Assembly: GCF_036503815.1 (NCBI RefSeq)
Contig: NZ_AP027764.1
Span: 2,108,001-2,172,000 of the forward strand
Source: Escherichia coli
GTDB taxonomy: Bacteria; Pseudomonadota; Gammaproteobacteria; Enterobacterales; Enterobacteriaceae
DNA length: 64,000 nucleotides
Direction: 5' to 3'
Shown: in pieces, positions 35,510-43,513 of the stretch
How positions within the stretch are numbered: position 1 is the stretch's first letter
Layout: each line of letters begins with the position of its first letter
The notes under the pieces: model-generated
Told to the model about the DNA's origin: nothing
What the model saw: the letters and a program-made list of their open reading frames with translations, nothing else
Database searches by the model: none
Position numbers and translations under genes: made by a program

Positions 35510-35527
35510 TGTAAATTTAAATGTACA
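35510..35527 (-). promoter_or_regulatory. Strong TyrR box of tyrP
   Basis: TGTACATTTAAATTTACA, an almost perfect palindromic TyrR box (one mismatch from TGTAAA-N6-TTTACA), sits 5 bp upstream of the weak box in the direction of tyrP. Confidence 0.85.
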
Positions 35528-35609
35528 ATAAAATGCGTTCAGTCCTGCGCTGGCGCAAAGTCTTCATAAGCGGCAATCGCTACGCTAGGCTTTTTTTTGA
35601 GGAGGAACG

Positions 35610-35849
35610 ATGGACTCTATTCACGGTCATGAAGTGTTAAATATGATGATTGAATCAGGTGAGCAATATACGCATGCCAGTCTGGAAGCTGCGATTAAAG
35701 CGCGTTTTGGTGAACAGGCACGTTTTCACACCTGCTCGGCAGAAGGGATGACAGCGGGAGAGCTGGTAGCGTTTCTGGCAGCAAAAGGCAAATTTATACC
35801 TTCGGAAGACGGTTTTTCAACCGATCAGAGTAAGATTTGCCGTCACTGA
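35610..35849 (+). CDS. yecH: YecH, DUF2492 family protein
   Basis: The 79-residue protein contains MDSIHGHEVLNMMIESG, FHTCSAEGMTAGELVAFL and a terminal ICRH. The conserved His, Cys and Glu residues (HGHEV, HTCSAEGM, CRH) suggest a metal site. It has a strong GAGGAGG ribosome-binding site. The role is unknown. It faces the ferritin gene ftnA, with a hairpin in between. Confidence 0.9.
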   Translation: MDSIHGHEVLNMMIESGEQYTHASLEAAIKARFGEQARFHTCSAEGMTAGELVAFLAAKGKFIPSEDGFSTDQSKICRH

Positions 35850-35856
35850 TTTGAAA

Positions 35857-35879
35857 CGGCGGCAGAAAACCTGCCGCCG
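35857..35879. terminator. Hairpin between convergent yecH and ftnA
   Basis: The perfect 9-bp GC-rich stem CGGCGGCAG / CTGCCGCCG closes an AAAAC loop 8 bp after the yecH stop and just before the ftnA stop. Confidence 0.65.
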
Positions 35880-35886
35880 GAGAGCA

Positions 35887-36384
35887 TTAGTTTTGTGTGT
35901 CGAGGGTAGAGAGTTCTTTGTCGATAAAATACAAACCTTCGCCGCTTTTGCCTGCAAGGCTTAATTTATCAATAATCGATTTGAACAGTTTCTCTTCTTC
36001 ATGCTGCTCAGAAACATACCATTGCAGGAAATTAAATGTTGGGTAGTCCTGATTGGTCATTGCAGCATGAGCCAGTTCGTTAATTTTCTGCGTGATTAAT
36101 TGTTCGTGTTTATAGGTTTCCTGGAATAATTCATCAAGTGAAGAATATTCAGCAAACGGAGATTCAACGGTATTAATACGCGGTAAGTTGCCGGTATCAG
36201 TCAGATAATCAAACAGACGCTGCATATGCGTCATCTCTTCCTGGGCGTGGCGGCGCAGGAACGCGGCAGCACCTTCGAAGGTATGATAGCTGCACCAGGC
36301 GCTCATTTGCTGATAAAGCAGTGAAGAGTACAGTTCCAGGTTCATCTGCTCATTAAGTTTTTCAATCATTTCTGGTTTCAGCAT
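35887..36384 (-). CDS. ftnA: FtnA, main bacterial ferritin
   Basis: The protein has 165 residues from the ATG at 36384. Four-helix ferritin fold. All ferroxidase ligands are present: E17, E50, H53 and E94 for sites A/B, and E49, E126, E129 and E130 for the third iron site C. Twenty-four subunits form a shell that stores ferric iron and returns it under iron limitation. Expression is raised by iron via Fur, which relieves H-NS. Compare the altered ligands of ftnB below. Confidence 0.97.
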
Positions 36385-36555
36385 GATAGTGCTCCACAAA
36401 GGTTATATTTGTTGCTGTGGCGTCACTATAATTTGTTATTTTATTATTTGCAAAAGGTAAAATATAAACATCATTTATTAAAAATACGAATGGGAATAAA
36501 ACGCATTACCGCTATTTATTTAATCAGCGAAGATCCCCCTCGCTGATTAAAACGT

Positions 36556-36879
36556 TTAGAGAAAGACAGGGAAGGCGGAATGATGGCACTGATATGACAA
36601 AGTGAATTCCGTATTCAAACATAAGGAACCCGCAAAGAGGCTACAGTTGCCTACTGGCTGACCAAAGGGGATAGCGTGGGTATAGCCTTCCTGCTGGCAT
36701 GCGCGATCGGCGATCCCGCGACTGATATAACGATCGGTACGGGCATGCTGCAAAAAAGCCTGATCATAAACCAACCGAACAATACCTGTTGCCGCGTCAA
36801 CTTCGCCCACATGAGCCTGGCGAGTAACTGTGCACCCCGCCAGCGTTATTAATGAAAGAGTCAGAATCAGAAGTCTCAT
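36556..36879 (-). CDS. yecR: YecR, small lipoprotein of the FlhDC regulon
   Basis: The 107-residue protein has a lipoprotein signal and lipobox LAGC (Cys16), then a short domain with four further cysteines (ACQQEG, NCSLFAGSLC, YQCHH) likely to form disulfides in the periplasm. yecR is known to be activated by FlhDC, but no function in motility is established. It is divergent from the azuC region. Confidence 0.9.
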   Translation of the reverse strand: MRLLILTLSLITLAGCTVTRQAHVGEVDAATGIVRLVYDQAFLQHARTDRYISRGIADRACQQEGYTHAIPFGQPVGNCSLFAGSLCLNTEFTLSYQCHHSAFPVFL

Positions 36880-37040
36880 GGTCCAGCCAGAAGAGTAAAA
36901 GAAAGCAGTATTTTACGCGTTACAGCGCTGCGACAATGGCCGGAAAAGACGCCTGGCAGGCGCTATTTCTCGCCATCTGTATGTGTCAGAAATGGGGGTG
37001 CTGCCTTTTGATTATCATTTTTATAACATTAAAGGGGTAT

Positions 37041-37062
37041 TTATGTGATTTGCATCACATAA
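37041..37062 (+). promoter_or_regulatory. CRP site upstream of azuCR
   Basis: TTATGTGATTTGCATCACATAA is a perfect 8+8 bp palindrome around a 6-bp core and matches the CRP consensus TGTGA-N6-TCACA without mismatch. It lies 80 bp before azuC and could also serve yecR on the other strand. CRP repression of azuCR is documented. Confidence 0.88.
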
Positions 37063-37094
37063 AGATTGATTTTTGTGATGGTTGTCATATTATA

Positions 37095-37256
37095 AGTGCA
37101 AAGACAATAACACCTGCATAACAAATAGTCGGAGTGCCGCGATGAAACTGCGCAAGATCCTGAAAAGTATGTTCAATAACTATTGCAAGACGTTCAAAGA
37201 CGTACCGCCAGGCAATATGTTCCGATAACAAAAAACCTGCTCCGGCAGGTTTTTTT
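37095..37256 (+). ncRNA. azuR: AzuCR (IsrB) RNA: mRNA of AzuC and base-pairing sRNA AzuR
   Basis: The known RNA is about 164 nt and ends at a terminator, seen here as the stem AACCTGC / GCAGGTT with a TCCG loop and seven Ts (37231-37256). The 5' end was set by that length. AzuR pairs with cadA and galE mRNAs with the help of ProQ, and translation of azuC interferes with pairing. Confidence 0.8.
37142..37228 (+). CDS. azuC: AzuC small membrane-associated protein, encoded on the dual-function RNA AzuCR
   Basis: 28 codons: ATG at 37142, TAA ending at 37228. The peptide MKLRKILKSMFNNYCKTFKD... is basic and amphipathic, fitting its reported association with the inner membrane, where it activates glycerol-3-phosphate dehydrogenase GlpD. 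A GGAGTGCCGCG leader precedes the ATG. Confidence 0.93.
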   Translation: MKLRKILKSMFNNYCKTFKDVPPGNMFR

Positions 37257-37342
37257 GTGTCCTGATGACGGTGTATGTGACTATCGCTGAAGATGTGAAG
37301 CCGCTACTATAACGGCTTTCAAAATGCTATCAGGAGTTTACG

Positions 37343-37594
37343 ATGTCCCAGCCGCTGAATGCCGATCAGGAACTGGTTTCTGATGTGGTTGCTTGCCAGT
37401 TGGTTATCAAACAAATTCTCGACGTTCTGGATGTAATCGCACCCGTTGAAGTTCGCGAAAAAATGTCCAGCCAGCTGAAGAATATCGACTTTACTCACCA
37501 TCCCGCCGCCGCAGACCCGGTCACCATGCGGGCAATCCAAAAAGCCATCGCGCTGATTGAACTCAAGTTTACCCCACAGGGCGAATCCCATTAA
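37343..37594 (+). CDS. yecJ: YecJ, DUF2766 family small protein
   Basis: The 83-residue helical protein, MSQPLNADQELVSDVVACQLVIKQILDVLDVIAPVEV..., has no signal or membrane segment. It has a good CAGGAGTTT ribosome-binding site. The function is unknown. It lies between azuCR and ftnB and is convergent with ftnB. Confidence 0.92.
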   Translation: MSQPLNADQELVSDVVACQLVIKQILDVLDVIAPVEVREKMSSQLKNIDFTHHPAAADPVTMRAIQKAIALIELKFTPQGESH

Positions 37595-37633
37595 AAAACC
37601 GCTGCTTCAAAAAGATGAGGCAGCGGTTTCTCA
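37594..37633. terminator. Terminator between convergent yecJ and ftnB
   Basis: The 10-bp stem AAACCGCTGC / GCAGCGGTTT lies directly after the yecJ stop, with A-rich and T-rich flanks. A second hairpin, CATCGGCGC / GCGCCGATG (37641-37667), follows just past the ftnB stop. Confidence 0.75.
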
Positions 37634-37671
37634 AAAACTTCATCGGCGCAATGCATTAGCGCCGATGATGA

Positions 37672-38175
37672 TCAATGCAGCTGATGCGACACGACATTCA
37701 GAACATGTTGGTCGGTCTGCACAGGGCACATACCAGCAAGTTTCGCACTGCGCACTTCATCAAGAATGGTTTGCAGCAACAGGCCATCATGCTGCTGCTC
37801 TTTTTCCAGATCGCGCAGGAAATTGACGGTTGAATCATCATTCAGTTCTTTAGCTTCATCGGCTAACTGTGCCAGCGTGCTTGAACGTTGCTCGTATTCT
37901 TCCATCGTTTTTTGGAAAAGTTCTTCCAGTGAGTTCAGTTTTTCACCGGGAACATCAATGGCTTTAACGATGGGAGTAGCGCCGACACTCTTCATAAAGT
38001 TAAACATGCGCATCATTTGGGTCACGTTACTCTGTGCCTGTGCGCGAAGGAAAGTGGCGGTGCCGTTCAGACTCTGTTCAGAACACCAGTTACTCAGGTG
38101 AAGGTAGAGATTGGATGCGTAAAACTCGCGGTTCATTTGAGAGTTGAGTTTGAGAAGCATTCCAGCGGTTGCCAT
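37672..38175 (-). CDS. ftnB: FtnB, ferritin-like protein with an altered ferroxidase site
   Basis: The protein has 167 residues and aligns over its full length with FtnA. The first ligand is kept (REFYAS), but the helix B pair E50/H53 of FtnA is replaced by N and Q (AQSNVTQM), and the site C glutamates E129/E130 by H and D (EQQHD). It therefore cannot form a standard ferroxidase centre. In Salmonella FtnB helps repair oxidised iron-sulfur clusters and supports virulence; its E. coli role is less clear. Confidence 0.95.
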   Translation of the reverse strand: MATAGMLLKLNSQMNREFYASNLYLHLSNWCSEQSLNGTATFLRAQAQSNVTQMMRMFNFMKSVGATPIVKAIDVPGEKLNSLEELFQKTMEEYEQRSSTLAQLADEAKELNDDSTVNFLRDLEKEQQHDGLLLQTILDEVRSAKLAGMCPVQTDQHVLNVVSHQLH

Positions 38176-38971
38176 ACCTAATATCCTTATATCCAGAAGT
38201 GGAGAGGTGCAAGATAAATCAAAACACCATAATTACTGTTTGCAGAATAATTCCTTTCTGCCGGTCCGAAATGTGATCGTGGAGTCAATTCTGACGATGA
38301 TCTGAAATAAGAATAACGTCTGAACGGGTATAAGAAAATGCTTAAATCATCAAGTTTATATATTTTTACATTTCATTGATGAAATCAATGTAACTGCAAT
38401 GAATTTTAATGATGATGCTTTTTGTATCTTGTTGATATTAATAGGGGGATTTGAATTCATGATGAAGCAATGATTTTTTAAAACGTTTTTTCATTTTTGC
38501 GATATGGCTCTCAGTATACGTGTTCTGTTAATTAATGAGCACGGTGATAATTAATGGCGAAATGAATGACGCTCATTTTCCACATCTTTGAGTTGCGGTT
38601 ATTACACCATTTCAAAAACTCAACGCCAGGTAATGCAGCCTATTGACTGGTTAAAAAGAAGACATCCCGCATGGGTACCAAAGACAACAAGGATTTCCAG
38701 GCTAATCTTATGGATTAATCTGCTGCGCGCTCGGTGATTTGTCTGACAAATAAGCTTTTCCTTATGTCTTTTCCCGCTAAATTTATGCACGTTCTCACTG
38801 TAATTCTGCGATGTGATATTGCTCTCCTATGGAGAATTAATTTCTCGCTAAAACTATGTCAACACGGTCACTTATCTTTTAGTTAAAAGGTAATGCTTTG
38901 TTTTCCGATTAATTTAACGAAAGTCATTCGTTTTTGCCCTACACAAAACGACACTAAAGCTGGAGAGAACC
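38176..38971. other. ftnB-araF intergenic region with araF promoter and a candidate small ORF
   Basis: The 796 bp are strongly AT-rich up to about 38580, then less so. The araF promoter, known to need AraC and CRP, must lie in the last 150 bp; I could not fix the AraC half-sites by eye. A 34-codon ORF (38633-38737) sits in the middle. No repeat or hairpin stands out, although the 38190-38580 stretch may bind H-NS. Confidence 0.6.
38633..38737 (+). CDS. Candidate 34-residue basic small protein (unproven)
   Basis: ATG at 38633, TGA at 38735-38737. The peptide begins MQPIDWLKRRHPAWVPK and continues with SRLILWINLLRAR: very basic, with Trp and Leu on one face, resembling small membrane-associated peptides such as AzuC. 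An AGG lies close upstream but with a too-short spacing. A second overlapping mini-ORF (ATG at 38671, 15 codons) has better spacing from AAGAAG. Neither may be real. Confidence 0.22.
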   Translation: MQPIDWLKRRHPAWVPKTTRISRLILWINLLRAR

Positions 38972-39961
38972 ATGCACAAATTTACTAAAGCCCTGGCAGC
39001 CATTGGTCTGGCAGCCGTTATGTCACAATCCGCTATGGCGGAGAACCTGAAGCTCGGTTTCCTGGTGAAGCAACCGGAAGAGCCGTGGTTCCAGACCGAA
39101 TGGAAGTTTGCCGATAAAGCCGGGAAGGATTTAGGGTTTGAAGTTATTAAGATTGCCGTGCCGGATGGCGAAAAAACATTGAACGCTATCGACAGCCTGG
39201 CTGCCAGTGGCGCGAAAGGTTTCGTTATTTGTACTCCGGACCCGAAACTCGGCTCTGCCATCGTGGCGAAAGCGCGTGGCTACGATATGAAAGTCATTGC
39301 CGTGGATGACCAGTTTGTTAACGCCAAAGGCAAGCCAATGGATACCGTTCCGCTGGTGATGATGGCAGCGACCAAAATTGGCGAACGTCAGGGCCAGGAA
39401 CTGTATAAAGAGATGCAGAAACGTGGCTGGGGTGTCAAAGAAAGCGCGGTGATGGCGATTACCTCCAACGAACTGGATACGGCTCGTCGCCGTACTACGG
39501 GTTCTATGGATGCGCTGAAAGCTGCAGGATTCCCGGAAAAACAAATTTATCAGGTACCTACCAAATCTAACGACATCCCGGGGGCATTTGACGCTGCCAA
39601 CTCAATGCTGGTTCAACATCCGGAAGTTAAACATTGGCTGATCGTCGGTATGAACGACAGCACCGTGCTGGGCGGCGTACGCGCGACGGAAGGTCAGGGC
39701 TTTAAAGCGGCCGATATTATCGGTATCGGTATTAACGGTGTAGATGCGGTGAGCGAACTGTCTAAGGCACAGGCAACCGGCTTCTACGGATCACTGCTGC
39801 CAAGCCCGGACGTACATGGTTATAAGTCCAGCGAAATGCTTTACAACTGGGTCGCAAAAGGTGTCGAACCGACCAAATTCACCGAAGTTACCGACGTGGT
39901 GCTGATCACGCGTGACAACTTTAAAGAAGAACTGGAGAAAAAAGGGTTAGGCGGTAAGTAA
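38972..39961 (+). CDS. araF: AraF, periplasmic L-arabinose-binding protein
   Basis: The 329-residue protein has a signal peptide ending AMA|ENLKLGF (23 residues). The mature part is the two-lobe sugar-binding protein fold. It has high affinity for L-arabinose and feeds AraGH. A TGGAGAG ribosome-binding site precedes it. It is the first gene of araFGH, separated from araG by a hairpin. Confidence 0.98.
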   Translation: MHKFTKALAAIGLAAVMSQSAMAENLKLGFLVKQPEEPWFQTEWKFADKAGKDLGFEVIKIAVPDGEKTLNAIDSLAASGAKGFVICTPDPKLGSAIVAKARGYDMKVIAVDDQFVNAKGKPMDTVPLVMMAATKIGERQGQELYKEMQKRGWGVKESAVMAITSNELDTARRRTTGSMDALKAAGFPEKQIYQVPTKSNDIPGAFDAANSMLVQHPEVKHWLIVGMNDSTVLGGVRATEGQGFKAADIIGIGINGVDAVSELSKAQATGFYGSLLPSPDVHGYKSSEMLYNWVAKGVEPTKFTEVTDVVLITRDNFKEELEKKGLGGK

Positions 39962-39976
39962 TCTGCCGAAAAAATT

Positions 39977-39999
39977 CCCCTCTGCATGATGCAGAGGGG
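39977..39999 (+). terminator. araF-araG intercistronic hairpin
   Basis: The perfect 10-bp stem CCCCTCTGCA / TGCAGAGGGG closes a 3-nt loop. There is no T-tract, so it is more likely a stabiliser of araF mRNA that helps produce excess binding protein over AraG and AraH. Confidence 0.7.
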
Positions 40000-40030
40000 G
40001 TGTGAACGACCAGTGATTCACGGAGACGTT

Positions 40031-41545
40031 ATGCAACAGTCTACCCCGTATCTCTCATTTCGCGGCATCGGTAAAACGTTTCCCGGCGTTAAGGCGCTGA
40101 CGGATATTAGTTTTGACTGCTATGCCGGTCAGGTTCATGCGTTGATGGGTGAAAATGGCGCAGGAAAATCAACTCTCTTAAAAATCCTCAGCGGCAACTA
40201 TGCGCCAACCACGGGTTCTGTAGTGATTAATGGGCAGGAAATGTCCTTTTCCGACACGACCGCAGCACTTAACGCGGGTGTGGCGATTATTTACCAGGAA
40301 CTGCATCTCGTGCCGGAAATGACCGTCGCGGAAAACATCTATCTCGGCCAGCTGCCGCATAAAGGCGGCATTGTGAATCGCTCATTGCTGAATTATGAGG
40401 CGGGTTTACAACTTAAACATCTTGGTATGGATATTGACCCGGACACGCCGCTGAAATATCTCTCCATTGGTCAGTGGCAGATGGTTGAAATTGCCAAAGC
40501 GCTGGCGCGTAACGCCAAAATTATCGCCTTTGATGAGCCAACCAGCTCCCTCTCTGCCCGTGAAATCGACAATCTTTTCCGCGTTATTCGTGAACTGCGA
40601 AAAGAGGGGCGGGTGATCTTATACGTTTCTCACCGTATGGAAGAAATATTTGCCCTCAGCGATGCCATCACCGTCTTTAAAGATGGGCGTTATGTCAAAA
40701 CCTTTACTGATATGCAGCAGGTTGACCACGACGCCCTGGTGCAGGCGATGGTCGGGCGCGACATCGGCGATATCTACGGTTGGCAACCGCGTAGTTATGG
40801 CGAGGAGCGGCTGCGTCTTGATGCTGTGAAAGCACCAGGCGTGCGTACGCCAATAAGTCTGGCGGTTCGCAGTGGAGAAATTGTCGGTCTGTTTGGTCTG
40901 GTCGGGGCAGGGCGTAGCGAATTAATGAAAGGCATGTTTGGCGGTACGCAAATCACCGCCGGTCAGGTTTATATCGACCAACGGCCGATTGATATTCGTA
41001 AACCGAGCCACGCTATTGCCGCAGGCATGATGCTCTGCCCGGAAGATCGCAAAGCGGAAGGCATTATTCCTGTGCACTCCGTTCGCGACAATATCAACAT
41101 CAGTGCCAGACGCAAACATGTGCTCGGCGGTTGTGTAATCAACAACGGTTGGGAAGAAAACAATGCCGATCACCACATTCGTTCGCTCAACATCAAAACG
41201 CCGGGCGCAGAGCAACTGATCATGAATCTTTCAGGCGGAAATCAGCAAAAAGCCATTCTGGGCCGCTGGTTATCGGAAGAGATGAAGGTCATTTTGCTGG
41301 ATGAACCTACGCGCGGCATTGATGTTGGTGCTAAGCATGAAATTTACAACGTGATTTATGCGCTGGCAGCGCAGGGCGTGGCGGTGCTGTTTGCCTCCAG
41401 CGACTTACCCGAAGTCCTCGGAGTTGCCGACCGGATTGTGGTGATGCGCGAAGGCGAAATCGCCGGTGAATTGTTACACGAGCAGGCAGATGAGCGTCAG
41501 GCATTAAGCCTTGCGATGCCTAAAGTCAGCCAGGCAGTTGCCTGA
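40031..41545 (+). CDS. araG: AraG, arabinose ABC transporter ATPase (two ABC domains)
   Basis: The protein has 504 residues from the ATG at 40031. It holds two fused ABC domains: Walker A GENGAGKS (about 41-48) in the first and the degenerate GLVGAGRS in the second (about 295-302). Signatures are LSIGQWQ and LSGGNQQ; Walker B segments are IIAFDEPTSSL and VILLDEPTRGI. Tandem architecture with one weaker site is usual for sugar importers. An in-frame ATG at 39986 would overlap the hairpin, so the later start is chosen. Confidence 0.97.
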   Translation: MQQSTPYLSFRGIGKTFPGVKALTDISFDCYAGQVHALMGENGAGKSTLLKILSGNYAPTTGSVVINGQEMSFSDTTAALNAGVAIIYQELHLVPEMTVAENIYLGQLPHKGGIVNRSLLNYEAGLQLKHLGMDIDPDTPLKYLSIGQWQMVEIAKALARNAKIIAFDEPTSSLSAREIDNLFRVIRELRKEGRVILYVSHRMEEIFALSDAITVFKDGRYVKTFTDMQQVDHDALVQAMVGRDIGDIYGWQPRSYGEERLRLDAVKAPGVRTPISLAVRSGEIVGLFGLVGAGRSELMKGMFGGTQITAGQVYIDQRPIDIRKPSHAIAAGMMLCPEDRKAEGIIPVHSVRDNINISARRKHVLGGCVINNGWEENNADHHIRSLNIKTPGAEQLIMNLSGGNQQKAILGRWLSEEMKVILLDEPTRGIDVGAKHEIYNVIYALAAQGVAVLFASSDLPEVLGVADRIVVMREGEIAGELLHEQADERQALSLAMPKVSQAVA

Positions 41546-41559
41546 GTAAGGAGAGTATG

Positions 41560-42546
41560 ATGTCTTCTGTTTCTACATCGGGTTCTGGCGCACCTAAGTC
41601 GTCTTTCAGCTTTGGGCGTATCTGGGATCAGTACGGCATGCTGGTGGTGTTTGCGGTGCTTTTTATCGCCTGTGCCATTTTTGTCCCAAATTTTGCCACC
41701 TTCATTAATATGAAAGGGTTGGGCCTGGCAATTTCTATGTCGGGGATGGTGGCGTGTGGCATGTTGTTCTGCCTTGCTTCCGGTGACTTTGACCTTTCTG
41801 TCGCCTCCGTAATTGCCTGTGCGGGTGTCACCACGGCGGTGGTTATCAACCTGACTGAAAGCCTGTGGATTGGCGTGGCAGCGGGTTTGTTGCTGGGCGT
41901 TCTCTGTGGTCTGGTCAATGGCTTTGTTATCGCCAAACTGAAAATAAATGCCCTGATCACGACACTGGCAACGATGCAGATTGTTCGAGGTCTGGCGTAC
42001 ATCATTTCTGACGGTAAAGCGGTAGGTATCGAAGATGAAAGCTTCTTTGCCCTTGGTTATGCCAACTGGTTCGGTCTGCCTGCGCCAATCTGGCTTACCG
42101 TCGCGTGTCTGATTGTCTTTGGTTTGCTGTTGAATAAAACCACCTTTGGGCGTAACACCCTGGCGATTGGCGGGAACGAAGAGGCCGCGCGTCTGGCAGG
42201 TGTACCGGTTGTTCGCACCAAAATTATTATCTTTGTTCTCTCTGGACTGGTATCAGCGATAGCCGGAATTATTCTGGCTTCACGTATGACCAGTGGGCAG
42301 CCAATGACGTCGATTGGCTATGAGCTGATTGTTATCTCCGCCTGCGTTTTAGGTGGCGTTTCTCTGAAAGGTGGCATCGGAAAAATCTCATATGTGGTGG
42401 CGGGTATCTTAATTTTAGGTACCGTGGAAAACGCCATGAACCTGCTTAATATTTCTCCTTTCGCGCAGTACGTTGTTCGCGGTTTAATCCTGCTGGCAGC
42501 GGTGATCTTCGACCGTTACAAGCAAAAAGCGAAACGCACTGTTTGA
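41560..42546 (+). CDS. araH: AraH, arabinose ABC transporter permease
   Basis: The protein has 328 residues from the second of two adjacent ATGs. It is very hydrophobic, with eight to ten membrane segments; the RbsC-type motif GGNEEAARLAGVPV, which contacts AraG, is near residue 208. It follows araG by 14 bp, behind AAGGAG. Confidence 0.97.
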   Translation: MSSVSTSGSGAPKSSFSFGRIWDQYGMLVVFAVLFIACAIFVPNFATFINMKGLGLAISMSGMVACGMLFCLASGDFDLSVASVIACAGVTTAVVINLTESLWIGVAAGLLLGVLCGLVNGFVIAKLKINALITTLATMQIVRGLAYIISDGKAVGIEDESFFALGYANWFGLPAPIWLTVACLIVFGLLLNKTTFGRNTLAIGGNEEAARLAGVPVVRTKIIIFVLSGLVSAIAGIILASRMTSGQPMTSIGYELIVISACVLGGVSLKGGIGKISYVVAGILILGTVENAMNLLNISPFAQYVVRGLILLAAVIFDRYKQKAKRTV

Positions 42547-42583
42547 TGCTTTTTTCTGCAACAATTTAGCGTTTTTTCCCACC

Positions 42584-42611
42584 ACAGCCAGCCGCCACAA
42601 CGGTTGGCTGT
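42584..42611 (+). terminator. Terminator-like hairpin after araH
   Basis: The stem ACAGCCAGCCG / CGGTTGGCTGT (one G-U pair) with a 6-nt loop is followed by TCTTCGTT. It ends the ara operon just before the otsB promoter. Confidence 0.7.
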
Positions 42612-42642
42612 TCTTCGTTACAAATGGCGACCCCCGTCACAC

Positions 42643-42654
42643 TGTCTATACTTA
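42643..42654 (+). promoter_or_regulatory. Sigma-S type promoter of otsBA
   Basis: The -10 region TGTCTATACTTA contains CTATACTT (42646-42653), the preferred sigma-S extended form with C at -13. It is about 55 bp upstream of the otsB GTG. otsBA is known to be RpoS- and osmolarity-induced. Confidence 0.78.
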
Positions 42655-42712
42655 CATGTCTGTAAAGCGCGTTCTGCGCAACACAATAAGAAAAGAGAAG
42701 GAGGAGAACCGG

Positions 42713-43513
42713 GTGACAGAACCGTTAACCGAAACCCCTGAACTATCCGCGAAATATGCCTGGTTTTTTGATCTCGATGGAACGCTGGCGGAAATTAAAC
42801 CGCATCCCGATCAGGTGGTCGTGCCTGACAATATTCTGCAAGGACTTCAGCTACTGGCAACCGCAAGTGATGGTGCATTGGCATTGATATCAGGGCGCTC
42901 AATGGTAGAGCTTGACGCTTTGGCAAAACCTTATCGCTTCCCGTTAGCGGGCGTGCATGGGGCGGAGCGCCGTGACATCAATGGTAAAACGCATATCGTT
43001 CATCTGCCGGATGCGATTGCGCGTGATATTAGCGTGCAACTGCATACGGCTATCGCCCAGCTTCCCGGCGCGGAGCTGGAGACGAAAGGGATGGCCTTTG
43101 CGCTGCATTATCGTCAGGCTCCGCAGCATGAAGACGCATTAATGACATTAGCGCAACGTATTACCCAGATCTGGCCACAAATGGCGTTACAGCAGGGAAA
43201 GTGTGTTGTCGAGATCAAGCCGCGAGGCACCAGTAAAGGTGAGGCGATTGCTGCCTTTATGCAGGAAGCTCCCTTTATCGGGCGAACGCCGGTATTTCTG
43301 GGCGATGATTTAACCGATGAATCTGGCTTCGCTGTCGTTAACCGGCAGGGCGGAATGTCAGTAAAAATTGGCACAGGCGCAACTCAGGCATCATGGCGAC
43401 TGGCGGGCGTGCCGGATGTCTGGAGCTGGCTTGAAATGATAACCACCGCATTACAACAAAAAAGAGAAAATAACAGGAGTGATGACTATGAGTCGTTTAG
43501 TCGTAGTATCTAA
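42713..43513 (+). CDS. otsB: OtsB, trehalose-6-phosphate phosphatase
   Basis: The protein has 266 residues from the GTG at 42713, which has a strong AAGGAGGAGAA ribosome-binding site. HAD phosphatase: motif I FFDLDGTLAE with D20 and D22; motif II LISGRS; motif IV FLGDDLTDE. It removes phosphate from trehalose-6-phosphate. Its 3' end overlaps otsA by 26 bp in another frame, ensuring coupled translation. Confidence 0.97.
   Translation: MTEPLTETPELSAKYAWFFDLDGTLAEIKPHPDQVVVPDNILQGLQLLATASDGALALISGRSMVELDALAKPYRFPLAGVHGAERRDINGKTHIVHLPDAIARDISVQLHTAIAQLPGAELETKGMAFALHYRQAPQHEDALMTLAQRITQIWPQMALQQGKCVVEIKPRGTSKGEAIAAFMQEAPFIGRTPVFLGDDLTDESGFAVVNRQGGMSVKIGTGATQASWRLAGVPDVWSWLEMITTALQQKRENNRSDDYESFSRSI

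Noticed and set aside
36852..37121. An 89-codon plus-strand ORF between yecR and azuC
   Set aside because: It begins antisense inside yecR and spans a perfect CRP site and AT-rich promoter DNA. Composition is not protein-like and there is no good ribosome-binding site.
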